From Alteromonas portus (GTDB lineage: Bacteria; Pseudomonadota; Gammaproteobacteria; Enterobacterales; Alteromonadaceae), in NCBI RefSeq assembly GCF_005117025.1, contig NZ_SWCO01000008.1, forward strand, positions 1 through 64,000: DNA of 64,000 bases, in the 5' to 3' direction. The notes under the pieces are model-generated. The model made no database searches, was not told the DNA's origin, and worked only from the letters and a program-made list of their open reading frames with translations. Both the position numbers and the translations under genes were made by a program. Every line of letters starts with the position of its first letter. Within the stretch, counting starts at the first letter, position 1. Shown piece after piece: positions 1 to 6,206 of the stretch.

Positions 1-92
1 CTTAACTCGTTCACTCCGTTCACTGGGACAGTAACGCGGCGGCGCTTCGCGATTATGCCGCCACTTCACTGCCCGTTAGCTTAGCGTTATAC
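1..92. repeat. attC site, 5' part outside window
   Basis: Right-hand part of an integron cassette recombination site. It has the CACTGGGACA box, a GC-rich hairpin whose arms are GGCGGC and GCCGCC, the CTGCCCG box, and ends in the core GTTATAC at 86-92. The same layout recurs after the following genes. The matching inverse core GTATAAC, which should end the same cassette, is at 418-424. Confidence 0.85.
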
Positions 93-110
93 GTCAGAAA
101 TTAGAGTCAA

Positions 111-410
111 ATGCTTGTATTACATGGAACTGCTGAATTTACTGAGGAAAATGGACGTTTCGAAAAGGGAAAGCGATATGCATTTAATATGTTTTCCAGA
201 GACGAAAATTTAAAAGAAATAATTGAAGATGTTGCCATATATCTGGGAGATTTAGGGTGGAATGAGATTGACGTCAAGAAAACGGGAAAAGTTGCTAGCG
301 ATTCAGAACTTACAAAACCCCTGCTTCAACAAGCATTTGATTATGCTAAAGAAAACAGATTTAGCGTTATAACCTACCAAGATCCGGTAGATGAGGAATT
401 AAAACTCTAG
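111..410 (+). CDS. cassette-borne hypothetical protein, 99 aa
   Basis: First complete cassette gene. It starts 18 bases after the attC core at 86-92 and stops 7 bases before the inverse core at 418-424, the tight packing typical of integron cassettes. The product is small, acidic and soluble with no signal peptide or membrane segment. The N-terminus reads MLVLHGTAEF and the middle is rich in Glu/Lys/Asp. I do not recognise the family. Cassette genes are usually read from an upstream promoter or from their own, and none is obvious here. The IS110-group insertion just downstream has split its attC, so this cassette probably can no longer be excised cleanly. Confidence 0.75.
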   Translation: MLVLHGTAEFTEENGRFEKGKRYAFNMFSRDENLKEIIEDVAIYLGDLGWNEIDVKKTGKVASDSELTKPLLQQAFDYAKENRFSVITYQDPVDEELKL

Positions 411-445
411 GTATGACGTATAACAAGAGACTATGGCGTCAATAG

Positions 446-1402
446 TTAATTTAAAGTCTTTGGCGCTTCCCACATCACACCATCTCTCAACATTGAATTC
501 AGCACTATTACCATGTTTCTGACACAGGCAATCAAAGCCACTTTATTAGGTTTCCCGGCGCTTACTAACTTTCCGTAATAAGATTTAAATACAGGGTTTG
601 ATTGAATCGCCGACATCACAGCCATAAAGAGTACTGTTCTTACTTGGTGCCGGCCTCCTTGTATTTTCCGATGCCCTTTGTACCTTCCACTTTCTTTATT
701 CATCGGTGCAACGCCAACTAAAGCTGCGGCTTGTTTGTTGGTCATATAACCAAGCTCAGGTAGATTACTTATTATTGACGCAGCTGCGACTTTTCCAACA
801 CCATTCATGCTTTGGAGCAGTTGGTCTCTTGCTTTAAACTCCGGCGTCAATTCAATCATCCTCATGATTTTTGCTTCGACCTTTTTAATCTGATTGCCTA
901 ACGCCGTTAGTATCGGTTTTATCGTCATCGCAAGGTCTTTCGGCATAATTTGAATTCTATTTTTTTCCATTGTTTGCATGGAAAGGAGTTGATTACGACG
1001 CGTGACTAAATCGCTCATAGCACGCATGGCTTTTGGCTTAAGCTGGGTTAAGTCAGGTTTTATCACCTCACTAAAGTGCGCTATTAGTTCAGCATCAAGC
1101 TTATCAGTTTTGGCTCGACGCCCTATCGCACCTGCAAACCGTTTTATGTGAACTGGATGAGTTATAACAAACGGAAGTTTTGCCTCGGCGCACGCCATTG
1201 CAAAAGGCATTTCTAGCCTGCCTGTCGCTTCGACAACTATCCTTTCGGGCTGATATTTCTTAAGTTGGACTATCGCTTCTTTTATCCCTCTTTCATTGTT
1301 TTCTACAGAGAAAAAGATATCCAAAGGCCGTATGTAAATATCAAGCTGTGACTTGCCAGTATCTACCCCAACGTTAATGTTTTGCTTTGTAATAGTGTTC
1401 AT
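446..1402 (-). CDS. IS110-family transposase (DEDD/serine recombinase)
   Basis: Bridge-RNA-dependent recombinase of the IS110 family, 318 aa. The N-terminal RuvC-like domain shows the acidic tetrad: D14 in VGVDTGK, E58 in VVEATGR, and D100 and D103 in RRAKTDKLDAEL. The C-terminal Tnp domain starts with the helix-hairpin-helix-like MNGVGKVAAASI (about residues 199-210), followed by the presumed catalytic serine S238 in NKESGRYKGHRKIQGGR. These positions are close to those known for IS621. The family cuts and rejoins DNA at a 2-base core, guided by an RNA encoded in the element's own end. No frameshift or missing catalytic residue is seen. It is antisense to the cassette genes and confined within the insertion sequence. 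Confidence 0.93.
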   Translation of the reverse strand: MNTITKQNINVGVDTGKSQLDIYIRPLDIFFSVENNERGIKEAIVQLKKYQPERIVVEATGRLEMPFAMACAEAKLPFVITHPVHIKRFAGAIGRRAKTDKLDAELIAHFSEVIKPDLTQLKPKAMRAMSDLVTRRNQLLSMQTMEKNRIQIMPKDLAMTIKPILTALGNQIKKVEAKIMRMIELTPEFKARDQLLQSMNGVGKVAAASIISNLPELGYMTNKQAAALVGVAPMNKESGRYKGHRKIQGGRHQVRTVLFMAVMSAIQSNPVFKSYYGKLVSAGKPNKVALIACVRNMVIVLNSMLRDGVMWEAPKTLN

Positions 1403-1409
1403 AATAAGC

Positions 1410-1575
1410 TAACTCTTGCTTGCATAATGCGGGTTCGAGACCCAGTAGACTATTCGAGTGTGGTGCTTGGAGTCCTATAAGGCGTTCTTTCTTGTTATCG
1501 GTCTCTCGATTGAGGAGCCAAAAATAAATCGAACTGCCAAATAGAAAGCTTTAGTTGCTGCTAAAGCCTGGGTCT
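1410..1575 (-). ncRNA. predicted bridge RNA of the IS110-group element
   Basis: Read on the minus strand from about 1570 downward. A 5' hairpin has arms 1561-1567 and 1548-1554 (7 perfect pairs). A first internal loop is closed by arms 1531-1538 and 1481-1487. It holds a left guide (1516-1521, UUGGCU, identical to the target strand left of and including the CT core) and a right guide (1491-1498, AUAACAAG, complementary to CTTGTTAT of the target). A second loop holds AUAGUCU (1447-1453), identical to the element's right end at 428-434, and UUAUGCAAG (1419-1427), able to pair with CTTGTATGG at the left end using three G-U pairs. An inner hairpin lies at 1431-1443. This is the target-loop/donor-loop layout of known bridge RNAs. 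The exact ends of the RNA are uncertain. Confidence 0.75.
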
Positions 1576-1750
1576 CACATTACCCGAAATTGATAAAAAA
1601 GGATTTAAATTAGGTGGGTAATTATCCATACAAGCCAATAAACACACTCACTACGTTCGCTGGGACGCATTCACGTGGGGCGGCTTCGCCATTATGCCCC
1701 ACGTGCCTGCGCCCCTTATTTAAAAGTTATGTCTCAGAAGGAATTGATAA

Positions 1751-2134
1751 ATGCGGTTAATTTTTTTATTACTTCTATTAATCAATTTTGGCTGTCTTGC
1801 CTCATCCTGCATAGTAACCGATGAAATGCGCGAACAGTTCAATTCCAAACATGCCGAAGATGTTACTATTGATACAACCCTTAGAGATTCAAACTTCTTT
1901 GTAACTATTAAATTACCAGAGAGCATTGAAGGTCAAAGTTCTTATTCAGTATTGCTGGTATCAGACAGCCTTGAAGAACCAACATTCATCTTCCCTCTAG
2001 ACTTGTATGAGGAAGATAACCAAACAAAGGCATGGTATGAAATAGATGCGGGACTTGTGAGAAAGCACTTCGTAGTGGTCAGCTTAAATGACTATTGTGC
2101 TCCGAGCATATTCAAGGAAGTTTTTTACCAATGA
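1751..2134 (+). CDS. cassette-borne exported protein, 127 aa
   Basis: The N-terminus is a strong secretion signal: Met-Arg, then a leucine/isoleucine-rich core of about 13 residues ending in NFGCLASSC. Cleavage could be by signal peptidase I, or by lipoprotein processing at the Cys of NFGC. The mature part looks like a small beta-rich domain with two or three Cys residues. The family is not recognised. The gene sits 18 bases after the attC core at 1726-1732 and stops at the edge of the next attC (2136), a one-gene cassette layout. An antisense frame across its 5' half is judged spurious. Confidence 0.75.
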   Translation: MRLIFLLLLLINFGCLASSCIVTDEMREQFNSKHAEDVTIDTTLRDSNFFVTIKLPESIEGQSSYSVLLVSDSLEEPTFIFPLDLYEEDNQTKAWYEIDAGLVRKHFVVVSLNDYCAPSIFKEVFYQ

Positions 2135-2135
2135 G

Positions 2136-2249
2136 ACATAACAAAAAATTAAGTTCGCCCGCTGCGCGGGTTGAGACGCTAACATGTGGGCTGCTCACTT
2201 CGTTCGGATTTTAGCCCACATGCCTGCGCCCCTTATTTAAAAGTTATAC
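2136..2249. repeat. attC site
   Basis: Inverse core ACATAAC at 2136-2142, core GTTATAC at 2243-2249. The hairpin arms ATGTGGGCT and AGCCCACAT sit either side of a short spacer, and the CTGCGCCCC box precedes the core. The total of 114 bp is in the usual attC range. Confidence 0.88.
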
Positions 2250-2276
2250 ACAATGCGCAACATCAGGAAGATTAAA

Positions 2277-2636
2277 GTGAATAAAACCAAAACGTCTCTT
2301 CTATTTTTTGCTTTTATAGGCACTTGTTTAGTAACAATGAGTGCATTTGCTTCATCAACGATAGAAGGCGTTTGGAAACACGCAACAAAACCAGCTCTAA
2401 TCGAATTCAATTTAACAACTGGTGTAGCAAGTGTTAAAGAACACCAGACTCATAAACAAAACTATGGCCTCACGATCATCAAAAATATTGTTCAATCAAC
2501 AGAAACTGAGTGGGTCGGGGAAATGTACAATGGCTACGAAGACAAATATGTTTTCGTTACAATCAAGTTAAATAGCACATCGCTATCTGTCTTCGACTCA
2601 GAAAACAGTGAAGTGCTTAAACTTGTTAAGGAATAG
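2277..2636 (+). CDS. cassette-borne exported protein, about 119 aa
   Basis: Small exported protein. A GTG at 2277 is preceded by AGGAAG at 2265-2270 and gives MNKTKTSLLFFAFIG, a clean signal peptide ending near SAFASS. An ATG at 2253 lies directly against the attC core with no ribosome site, so the GTG is preferred; the longer form would be 127 aa. The mature part contains IEGVWKHATKPALIEF, reminiscent of small lipocalin-like/DUF2147-type domains, but the match is weak and I assign no function. The stop lies 6 bases before the next inverse core. Confidence 0.72.
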   Translation: MNKTKTSLLFFAFIGTCLVTMSAFASSTIEGVWKHATKPALIEFNLTTGVASVKEHQTHKQNYGLTIIKNIVQSTETEWVGEMYNGYEDKYVFVTIKLNSTSLSVFDSENSEVLKLVKE

Positions 2637-2642
2637 CCTTGT

Positions 2643-2751
2643 GTATAACAAAAAAATCAAGCTCGCCCGCAGCGCGGGCTGGGACGCATACACGCGGGGC
2701 GGCTTCGCCATTATGCCCCACATGTCTGCGCCCGTTATTGGAAAGTTATGT
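2643..2751. repeat. attC site
   Basis: Inverse core GTATAAC at 2643-2649, GCTGGGACGC box, a GC-rich hairpin around CGGGGCGGCTTCGCC and GCCCCACATG, CTGCGCCCG box, and core GTTATGT at 2745-2751. It is very similar to the interrupted site at 1633-1732, so the two cassettes probably share a recent pool. Confidence 0.88.
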
Positions 2752-2777
2752 GCTTCAATGAAAAGGTTTAGATCAAT

Positions 2778-3065
2778 TTGAATAAAGAGATAAAACGAAG
2801 CCTATTTTACCTAGTGATTACTACTATCGTGTCGTTACTAGTTTTAGAAAATGTAGGTAGCGGAATAGAACTTATCTCTAGCCGTCGCGGTTCAGAGGTA
2901 CATATTTTTGTTATATATGTTTTATCTCTCTTTTTTGTTGGCTATTCGTTGTTTTCTCTAGTGAGGGCTGTCGCATTTACTACAATTGGCCCAGACTCGT
3001 TTTGGCGTAAAAACATATGGGATATCATACTTGGCCCTGTTCCAGATAACAGTGAAAAGCAATGA
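2778..3065 (+). CDS. cassette-borne two-helix membrane protein, 95 aa
   Basis: Inner-membrane protein of unknown function. It probably starts at TTG 2778: the upstream ATG at 2758 is closed after a few codons, and AAAAGG at 2760-2766 is usable. Two hydrophobic stretches are seen (about residues 9-30 and 42-66), separated by a short polar loop SSRRGSEVH, with a polar C-terminus. It ends 20 bases before the inverse core at 3085. No family is recognised. The non-ATG start lowers confidence slightly, but codon pattern and packing between two attC sites support a real gene. Confidence 0.68.
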   Translation: MNKEIKRSLFYLVITTIVSLLVLENVGSGIELISSRRGSEVHIFVIYVLSLFFVGYSLFSLVRAVAFTTIGPDSFWRKNIWDIILGPVPDNSEKQ

Positions 3066-3084
3066 TAGGATGTTTTTCAGTCGC

Positions 3085-3212
3085 ACATAACAAGCGCATC
3101 AAGTAGCTCGTAGGCTCGCTCGAACACAAAAACTAAGCGGCGTTTAGTTTTGTGCTTCGCAATTTTAACCTAAACGCCGCTACGTTTTCGTGCCGCTTAT
3201 GCGGGTGTATGT
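3085..3212. repeat. attC site with a long hairpin and altered core
   Basis: Inverse core ACATAAC at 3085-3091, followed by AAGCGCATC. A long stem is formed by AAGCGGCGTTTAG and CTAAACGCCGCT. The 3' end reads GCGGGTGTATGT in place of the expected GTTATGT, so the core is mutated or shifted. At about 128 bp it is longer than its neighbours. Confidence 0.75.
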
Positions 3213-3227
3213 AACAAGGAAAGTATT

Positions 3228-3605
3228 ATGAAAACCATATCAGTAATCATTGATTCAAAACTTATTCAACCATTTTTTATGGTTGTTGGACTGTTGTTCT
3301 GGATTTCAGCTTGGTACATTTTTCATTCAACGAATACTACAACAGAATTCCTTTTTTCTTTAAACGATATTCAAATTGAGTCCCTTGCATCAAAGAATAT
3401 TGACCCAAATCAGTTGGTACTTAGCGGTGAAACACTTCGTGATATTGCCACCCAATTTAGCAACCAAAGCAACTTCGGTGTTATCGGGATGGTAATTGCA
3501 GGGTGTTTTTTTCTTTTGTTAACGTTAGGTTTGTCTATATTTAATGTTTCAGTGAACAACAAAGGTCACACTAATAAGCAAATGTTACATAACAAGCCGC
3601 TGTAG
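3228..3605 (+). CDS. cassette-borne membrane protein, 125 aa, stop inside attC
   Basis: Inner-membrane protein of unknown function with two hydrophobic helices (about residues 13-30 and 84-106) around a polar, presumably periplasmic loop of about 50 residues. ACAAGGAAAG at 3213-3222 is a good ribosome site for ATG 3228. The last codons (HNKPL and the stop) are read from the inverse core of the following attC, so the gene and its recombination site overlap by 19 bases. This happens when the original stop is lost or when the cassette is very compact. Confidence 0.72.
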   Translation: MKTISVIIDSKLIQPFFMVVGLLFWISAWYIFHSTNTTTEFLFSLNDIQIESLASKNIDPNQLVLSGETLRDIATQFSNQSNFGVIGMVIAGCFFLLLTLGLSIFNVSVNNKGHTNKQMLHNKPL

Positions 3606-3701
3606 TCGATCACCCGCTCTCTAGGACAATAATACGTGGGCTAAGTCGCTTCGCTCCAAATTTTAGCCCACGTGTTATTGCCCCTAAGCGGGGTGTTATT
3701 T
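3587..3701. repeat. attC site
   Basis: Inverse core ACATAAC at 3587-3593, immediately followed by AAGCCGC. The hairpin arms are ACGTGGGCTAA and TTTAGCCCACGT. The core GTTATTT is at 3695-3701. Its ATAACAAGCC is identical to the reconstructed target of the IS110-group element, so it is a potential second landing site. Confidence 0.85.
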
Positions 3702-3805
3702 GCTAATTGGTACTTAACTCATGGAAGAATAATTCGCTGGTCTAAGAAAAATCAAGCTTCGTTCTGACAACGTACATGCAGGGGCCCCTTAACTTTAAGT
3801 TACAC
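3702..3805. repeat. gene-less cassette remnant or partial attC
   Basis: No open frame of useful size. The right end GGGGCCCCTTAACTTTAAG followed by GTTACAC (core at 3799-3805) copies the 3' end of normal attC sites. A weak inverse core, TACTTAAC, lies near 3711-3718. It looks like a cassette without a gene, or one that lost it. Confidence 0.5.
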
Positions 3806-3819
3806 CCTAAAAGGATTCT

Positions 3820-4167
3820 ATGAAGATCTCTTCTTTTGAAAATGCTGAACATTACGTTTGGGGAAATGGCTGCGATGGTTGGCACTTAGTTAAGACCGAA
3901 TCGCTGAGTGTAATTCAAGAGCGTGTTCCCTCTGGGTGCGAAGAAATTCGACATCTTCACCAATTCGCTGAACAGTTTTTTTATGTAATTAGTGGGGTCG
4001 CGACGATAGAAGCTAACAAAGAGATTTTCCATTTAGAAAAAAATCAGGGGCTTCATATACCAGCAAACACACCCCATAAGTTGCAAAACGAACAGGAGTG
4101 TGATTTGATTTTTGTAGTTACTTCGACACCACCAAGCCACGGAGATCGTGTTGAGGTACTGGCGTAA
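3820..4167 (+). CDS. cassette-borne cupin-domain protein, 115 aa
   Basis: Single-domain cupin (small beta-barrel). Metal-ligand-type residues are visible: the paired histidines of RHLHQFAEQFFYVISG (about residues 45-60) with the following Glu, and the later His of HIPANTPHKL (about residues 84-93), the two classical cupin motifs. Cupins of this size act as isomerases, dioxygenases or sugar-binding modules, and the sequence alone does not say which. ATG 3820 is preceded by AAAAGGA. The stop codon abuts the following attC. It is one of the few recognisable cassette products here. Confidence 0.85.
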   Translation: MKISSFENAEHYVWGNGCDGWHLVKTESLSVIQERVPSGCEEIRHLHQFAEQFFYVISGVATIEANKEIFHLEKNQGLHIPANTPHKLQNEQECDLIFVVTSTPPSHGDRVEVLA

Positions 4168-4266
4168 CTAACAACTATCGGCTCACTGCATTCGCTGGGA
4201 CACATACTCATAGCGCAGCTTCGCCATTACGCCCTACACACCTGCCGCCTAGTAAGGAAGTTATGT
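4162..4266. repeat. attC site
   Basis: Inverse core region GGCGTAACTAAC from about 4161, then the GCTGGGACAC box, hairpin TAGCGCAGCTTCGCC/GCCCTA with several mismatches, CTGCCGCC box, and core GTTATGT at 4260-4266. It overlaps the last codons of the cupin gene. Confidence 0.8.
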
Positions 4267-4303
4267 GCTAATCTGTGTAATGAAAGACAAAAGGACTTCT
4301 TAA

Positions 4304-4588
4304 ATGAAATTACTAGTGTTTTTAATTCTAAGTATTTCTCTGCTAAGCGCCTGTATAGTCGTTCCAGAAACCGATACAGCTAAAGTGAACAAGTGTGAGA
4401 TATCCTCGGACCGCAAAACACTAAAAGTTATCAATGGGTTTGAGGATACAAATACCTTCTATTCAATCAGCGGGCTTGTATTACTCCCTATATCGGGCGT
4501 TGTTTCTGGCACATACGTAGCCATCAACAATGTCTACCATCTTGGCGAGGAAACACTTGTCTGTAGATCTGAAAATGCACGCACATAA
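4304..4588 (+). CDS. cassette-borne small lipoprotein, 94 aa
   Basis: The N-terminus is a lipoprotein signal: MKLLVFLILS, then the lipobox LLSAC with Cys at residue 17, so the mature protein is probably lipid-anchored. It is followed by a polar stretch (VPETDTAKVNKCEIS) and a hydrophobic glycine-rich segment (SISGLVLLPISGVVSGTYVA) near the C-terminal third. The family is not recognised. ATG 4304 follows AAAAGGAC. The stop overlaps the next inverse core ACATAAC (4583). Confidence 0.75.
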   Translation: MKLLVFLILSISLLSACIVVPETDTAKVNKCEISSDRKTLKVINGFEDTNTFYSISGLVLLPISGVVSGTYVAINNVYHLGEETLVCRSENART

Positions 4589-4655
4589 CAAACGCATTAT
4601 GTCGCTTCGCTGTCCACCGTTTGCGGACGCTATGTAGCCATGGATTTTTAAATTA
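4583..4655. repeat. truncated attC site
   Basis: A good inverse core ACATAAC (4583-4589) is followed by AAACGCATTATG, then a short stem GTCCACCGTTTGCGGAC. No GTT-type core precedes the next gene, so the right half of the site is lost or rearranged. Confidence 0.55.
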
Positions 4656-4671
4656 TTGAAATGGACCTTTT

Positions 4672-4935
4672 ATGAAACTTTACCCTTACCAAACGATACA
4701 AACTGTAAACCTACCAACTCTTTTATTCGCAGCTAGAACTCTTGGTATTTTCGCCTATATATTCTCTTTTTTTACTTTTCTACTATGGGGCGCAGCTTTC
4801 GTTGTCGACCCTAGAGTCAGAGAAACTTGTTTATTTGTTAGCATAGGCACATTTTCTGCAACAATTTGCTTTCTAGTTATTAGCGGGTTATGCGCTGCCG
4901 TTGTTTCTTGCGAGCAAAAATACACTCAAGGATAG
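4672..4935 (+). CDS. cassette-region membrane protein, 87 aa
   Basis: Small inner-membrane protein with two long hydrophobic helices (about residues 26-45 and 54-77) linked by VDPRVRETC. Charges at both ends suggest a hairpin with its termini on the same side. The family is not recognised. ATG 4672 follows GAAATGGACC. It lies between a truncated attC and a damaged acetyltransferase gene, in a part of the array that has lost cassette borders. Confidence 0.65.
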   Translation: MKLYPYQTIQTVNLPTLLFAARTLGIFAYIFSFFTFLLWGAAFVVDPRVRETCLFVSIGTFSATICFLVISGLCAAVVSCEQKYTQG

Positions 4936-4950
4936 AAGGTTACATAGTAA

Positions 4951-5463
4951 ACCACTAAAGGTATTTGCTGTGACGCAGCAAAACTCTTTGAATTAATTGA
5001 AGGTAATCGTTCACACCTTCGAAAATGGCTGCCATGGTTGGATTTCAACAAATCTGTAGACGATTCTTTAAATTACATTAAAGCTAACCATGAACAATAT
5101 TCGAATAATCTAGGATTTAACTGCGGAGTTTTCTTTTCGGGTGAACTTGTAGGCATCTGTGGTTATCACCCCATTGACCACCTAAACAAGAAAGTGGTTC
5201 TTGGCTACTGGATTGCACAGCAAGCTCAAGGGAAAGGTATTATAACTAAATGCGTTGAGTACTTAATCAATTATGCGTTTGAGACTCTTAAACTCAATAA
5301 AGTATCTATCCCTGCCGCAGAATACAACTATAAGAACCAAGCTGTTTCTGAACGATTAGGCTTAGTCAAAGAAGGAATTGAACGAGAGGCCGAGTTTTTG
5401 TATGGCCAGTATGTTAATCACATACATTATTCTGTTCTACGCTCAGAATGGAAACGTTACTAA
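4951..5463 (+). pseudogene. GNAT acetyltransferase (RimJ/RimL type), 5' end lost
   Basis: The product resembles RimJ/RimL N-acetyltransferases, which use acetyl-CoA to acetylate protein N-termini or small amines. YWIAQQAQGKGIITKC (about 60 residues after the TTG at 5038) is the acetyl-CoA-binding motif A, followed by NYKNQAVSERLGLVKEG typical of the family's last helix. In-frame homology extends upstream of that TTG: codons from about 4972 encode DAAKLFELIEGNRSHLRKW, the usual N-terminal strand and helix. The frame is closed by TAA at 4948 and contains no ATG. The natural start has been lost. Translation from ATT 4963 or TTG 5038 is possible, but the latter would drop part of the fold. Confidence 0.75.
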
Positions 5464-5564
5464 CAATTCAATCAACACACTTATCGCGCACTTTGGGACA
5501 CAAACATGTGGACGGTTTTGCTATTTTCGCCAGTGCGTGCGCGCCCTTTGGGCGGTTGTTATTC
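5455..5564. repeat. attC site
   Basis: Inverse core region GTTACTAAC at 5457-5465, then a CTTTGGGACAC box, a degenerate stem around CATGTGGACGG, GCGCGCCC box, and core GTTATTC at 5558-5564. It begins within the last codons of the acetyltransferase frame. Confidence 0.78.
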
Positions 5565-5577
5565 CTTGGTTTAGTTT

Positions 5578-6114
5578 ATGTCTTTGAAAAGCAATTTCAT
5601 ATTAATGGCTGAGTACAATAAATGGATGAATGAGTCCATTTACTCAGCTGCGTCGCGTTTAAGTAGAGATTCGCTTTTAGAAAACAAAGGCGCTTTCTTT
5701 GGTTCCATTATCGGAACCCTCAATCACATTTTAGTCGCTGATGTCATTTGGCTAAAACGATTTGCGTCTCACCCCGCAAATTTTAGTTCGTTGAATTGTC
5801 TTTCAATAACGCCATTACCAGAACAACTAGATTCAATACTGTTCAGCGACTTTGAAAAACTAAAAAATGAAAGAACCCGATTAGACGGCGTAATTTTGAA
5901 ATTTGTTGATCAACTCAGCGATAAGCATTTGGGCAGTAATTTATCCTATCGAAATACAAAAGGCGTCCCTTATAAGAAATCTTTTTCGTACCTCATACAA
6001 CACTTTTTTAATCATCAAACTCATCATCGAGGACAAATTTCTACGCTGCTTTCTCAATCTGGTATAGACCTAGGTGAAACAGATTTATTGGTTAAAGTGC
6101 CAGATGCTTGGTGA
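5578..6114 (+). CDS. cassette-borne DinB-family protein, 178 aa
   Basis: DinB/YfiT-like four-helix bundle, usually a metal-dependent hydrolase or thiol transferase of unknown substrate. Metal-ligand histidines are visible: H50 in GTLNHILVADVIWLKRF and the pair in FFNHQTHHRGQISTLL (about residues 145-160), where HHRGQ is characteristic of the family. Full length. ATG 5578 lies 14 bases after the attC core. Its stop at 6114 overlaps a decayed attC. DinB-like genes are common in environmental cassettes, in keeping with this context. Confidence 0.88.
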   Translation: MSLKSNFILMAEYNKWMNESIYSAASRLSRDSLLENKGAFFGSIIGTLNHILVADVIWLKRFASHPANFSSLNCLSITPLPEQLDSILFSDFEKLKNERTRLDGVILKFVDQLSDKHLGSNLSYRNTKGVPYKKSFSYLIQHFFNHQTHHRGQISTLLSQSGIDLGETDLLVKVPDAW

Positions 6115-6206
6115 ACATAAAAAGGCAACCGTGGAGACAAATGCTAGCAGCGGCGGAGGGTTTGCCATTATCTTCCATGTCTGTGCCCGCTATTGTTAGG
6201 TTACCA
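6111..6206. repeat. degenerate attC site
   Basis: Similarity to intact sites is visible in TTTGCCATTATCTTCCATG and TGTCTGTGCCCGCTATTG, with a weak core GTTACCA at 6200-6206. The inverse core is eroded to GTGAACATAA. The left arm GGAGACAAATGC corresponds to GGGACGCATAC of intact sites. Confidence 0.65.

Larger units (their letters stand above)
428..1632 (-). mobile_element. IS110-group insertion sequence in an attC site
   Basis: About 1.2 kb with no long terminal inverted repeats and no long target duplication. Only the dinucleotide AG (CT on the element strand) is shared by both edges, at 426-427 and 1633-1634, as expected for IS110-type recombination around a 2-base core. One transposase gene lies on the minus strand. 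It stops 18 bases from the right end, leaving about 230 non-coding bases upstream of its start, which is the IS110 rather than the IS1111 arrangement. The edges were set by reconstructing the interrupted attC site. Everything needed appears intact, so the element may be active. Confidence 0.85.
418..1732. repeat. attC site split by an insertion sequence
   Basis: The left fragment is 418-427 (inverse core GTATAAC followed by AAG). The right fragment is 1633-1732, containing GCTGGGACGC, hairpin arms ACGTGGGGC/GCCCCACGT, CTGCGCCCC and core GTTATGT at 1726-1732. Removing 428-1632 and one copy of the dinucleotide AG rejoins the two as GTATAACAAGCCAATAAAC, which matches the left arm of the other attC sites (for example ACATAACAAGCCGC at 3587). 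The insertion therefore lies just inside the inverse core. Confidence 0.85.

Noticed and set aside
428..1632. IS1111-attC subgroup assignment for the transposase
   Set aside because: That subgroup carries its long non-coding segment downstream of the transposase and has subterminal inverted repeats. Here the long non-coding segment is upstream, so the IS110 subgroup fits better.
1720..1926. minus-strand frame across the attC and the cassette gene at 1751
   Set aside because: The + strand gene has a signal peptide and cassette packing; the antisense frame crosses the recombination core.
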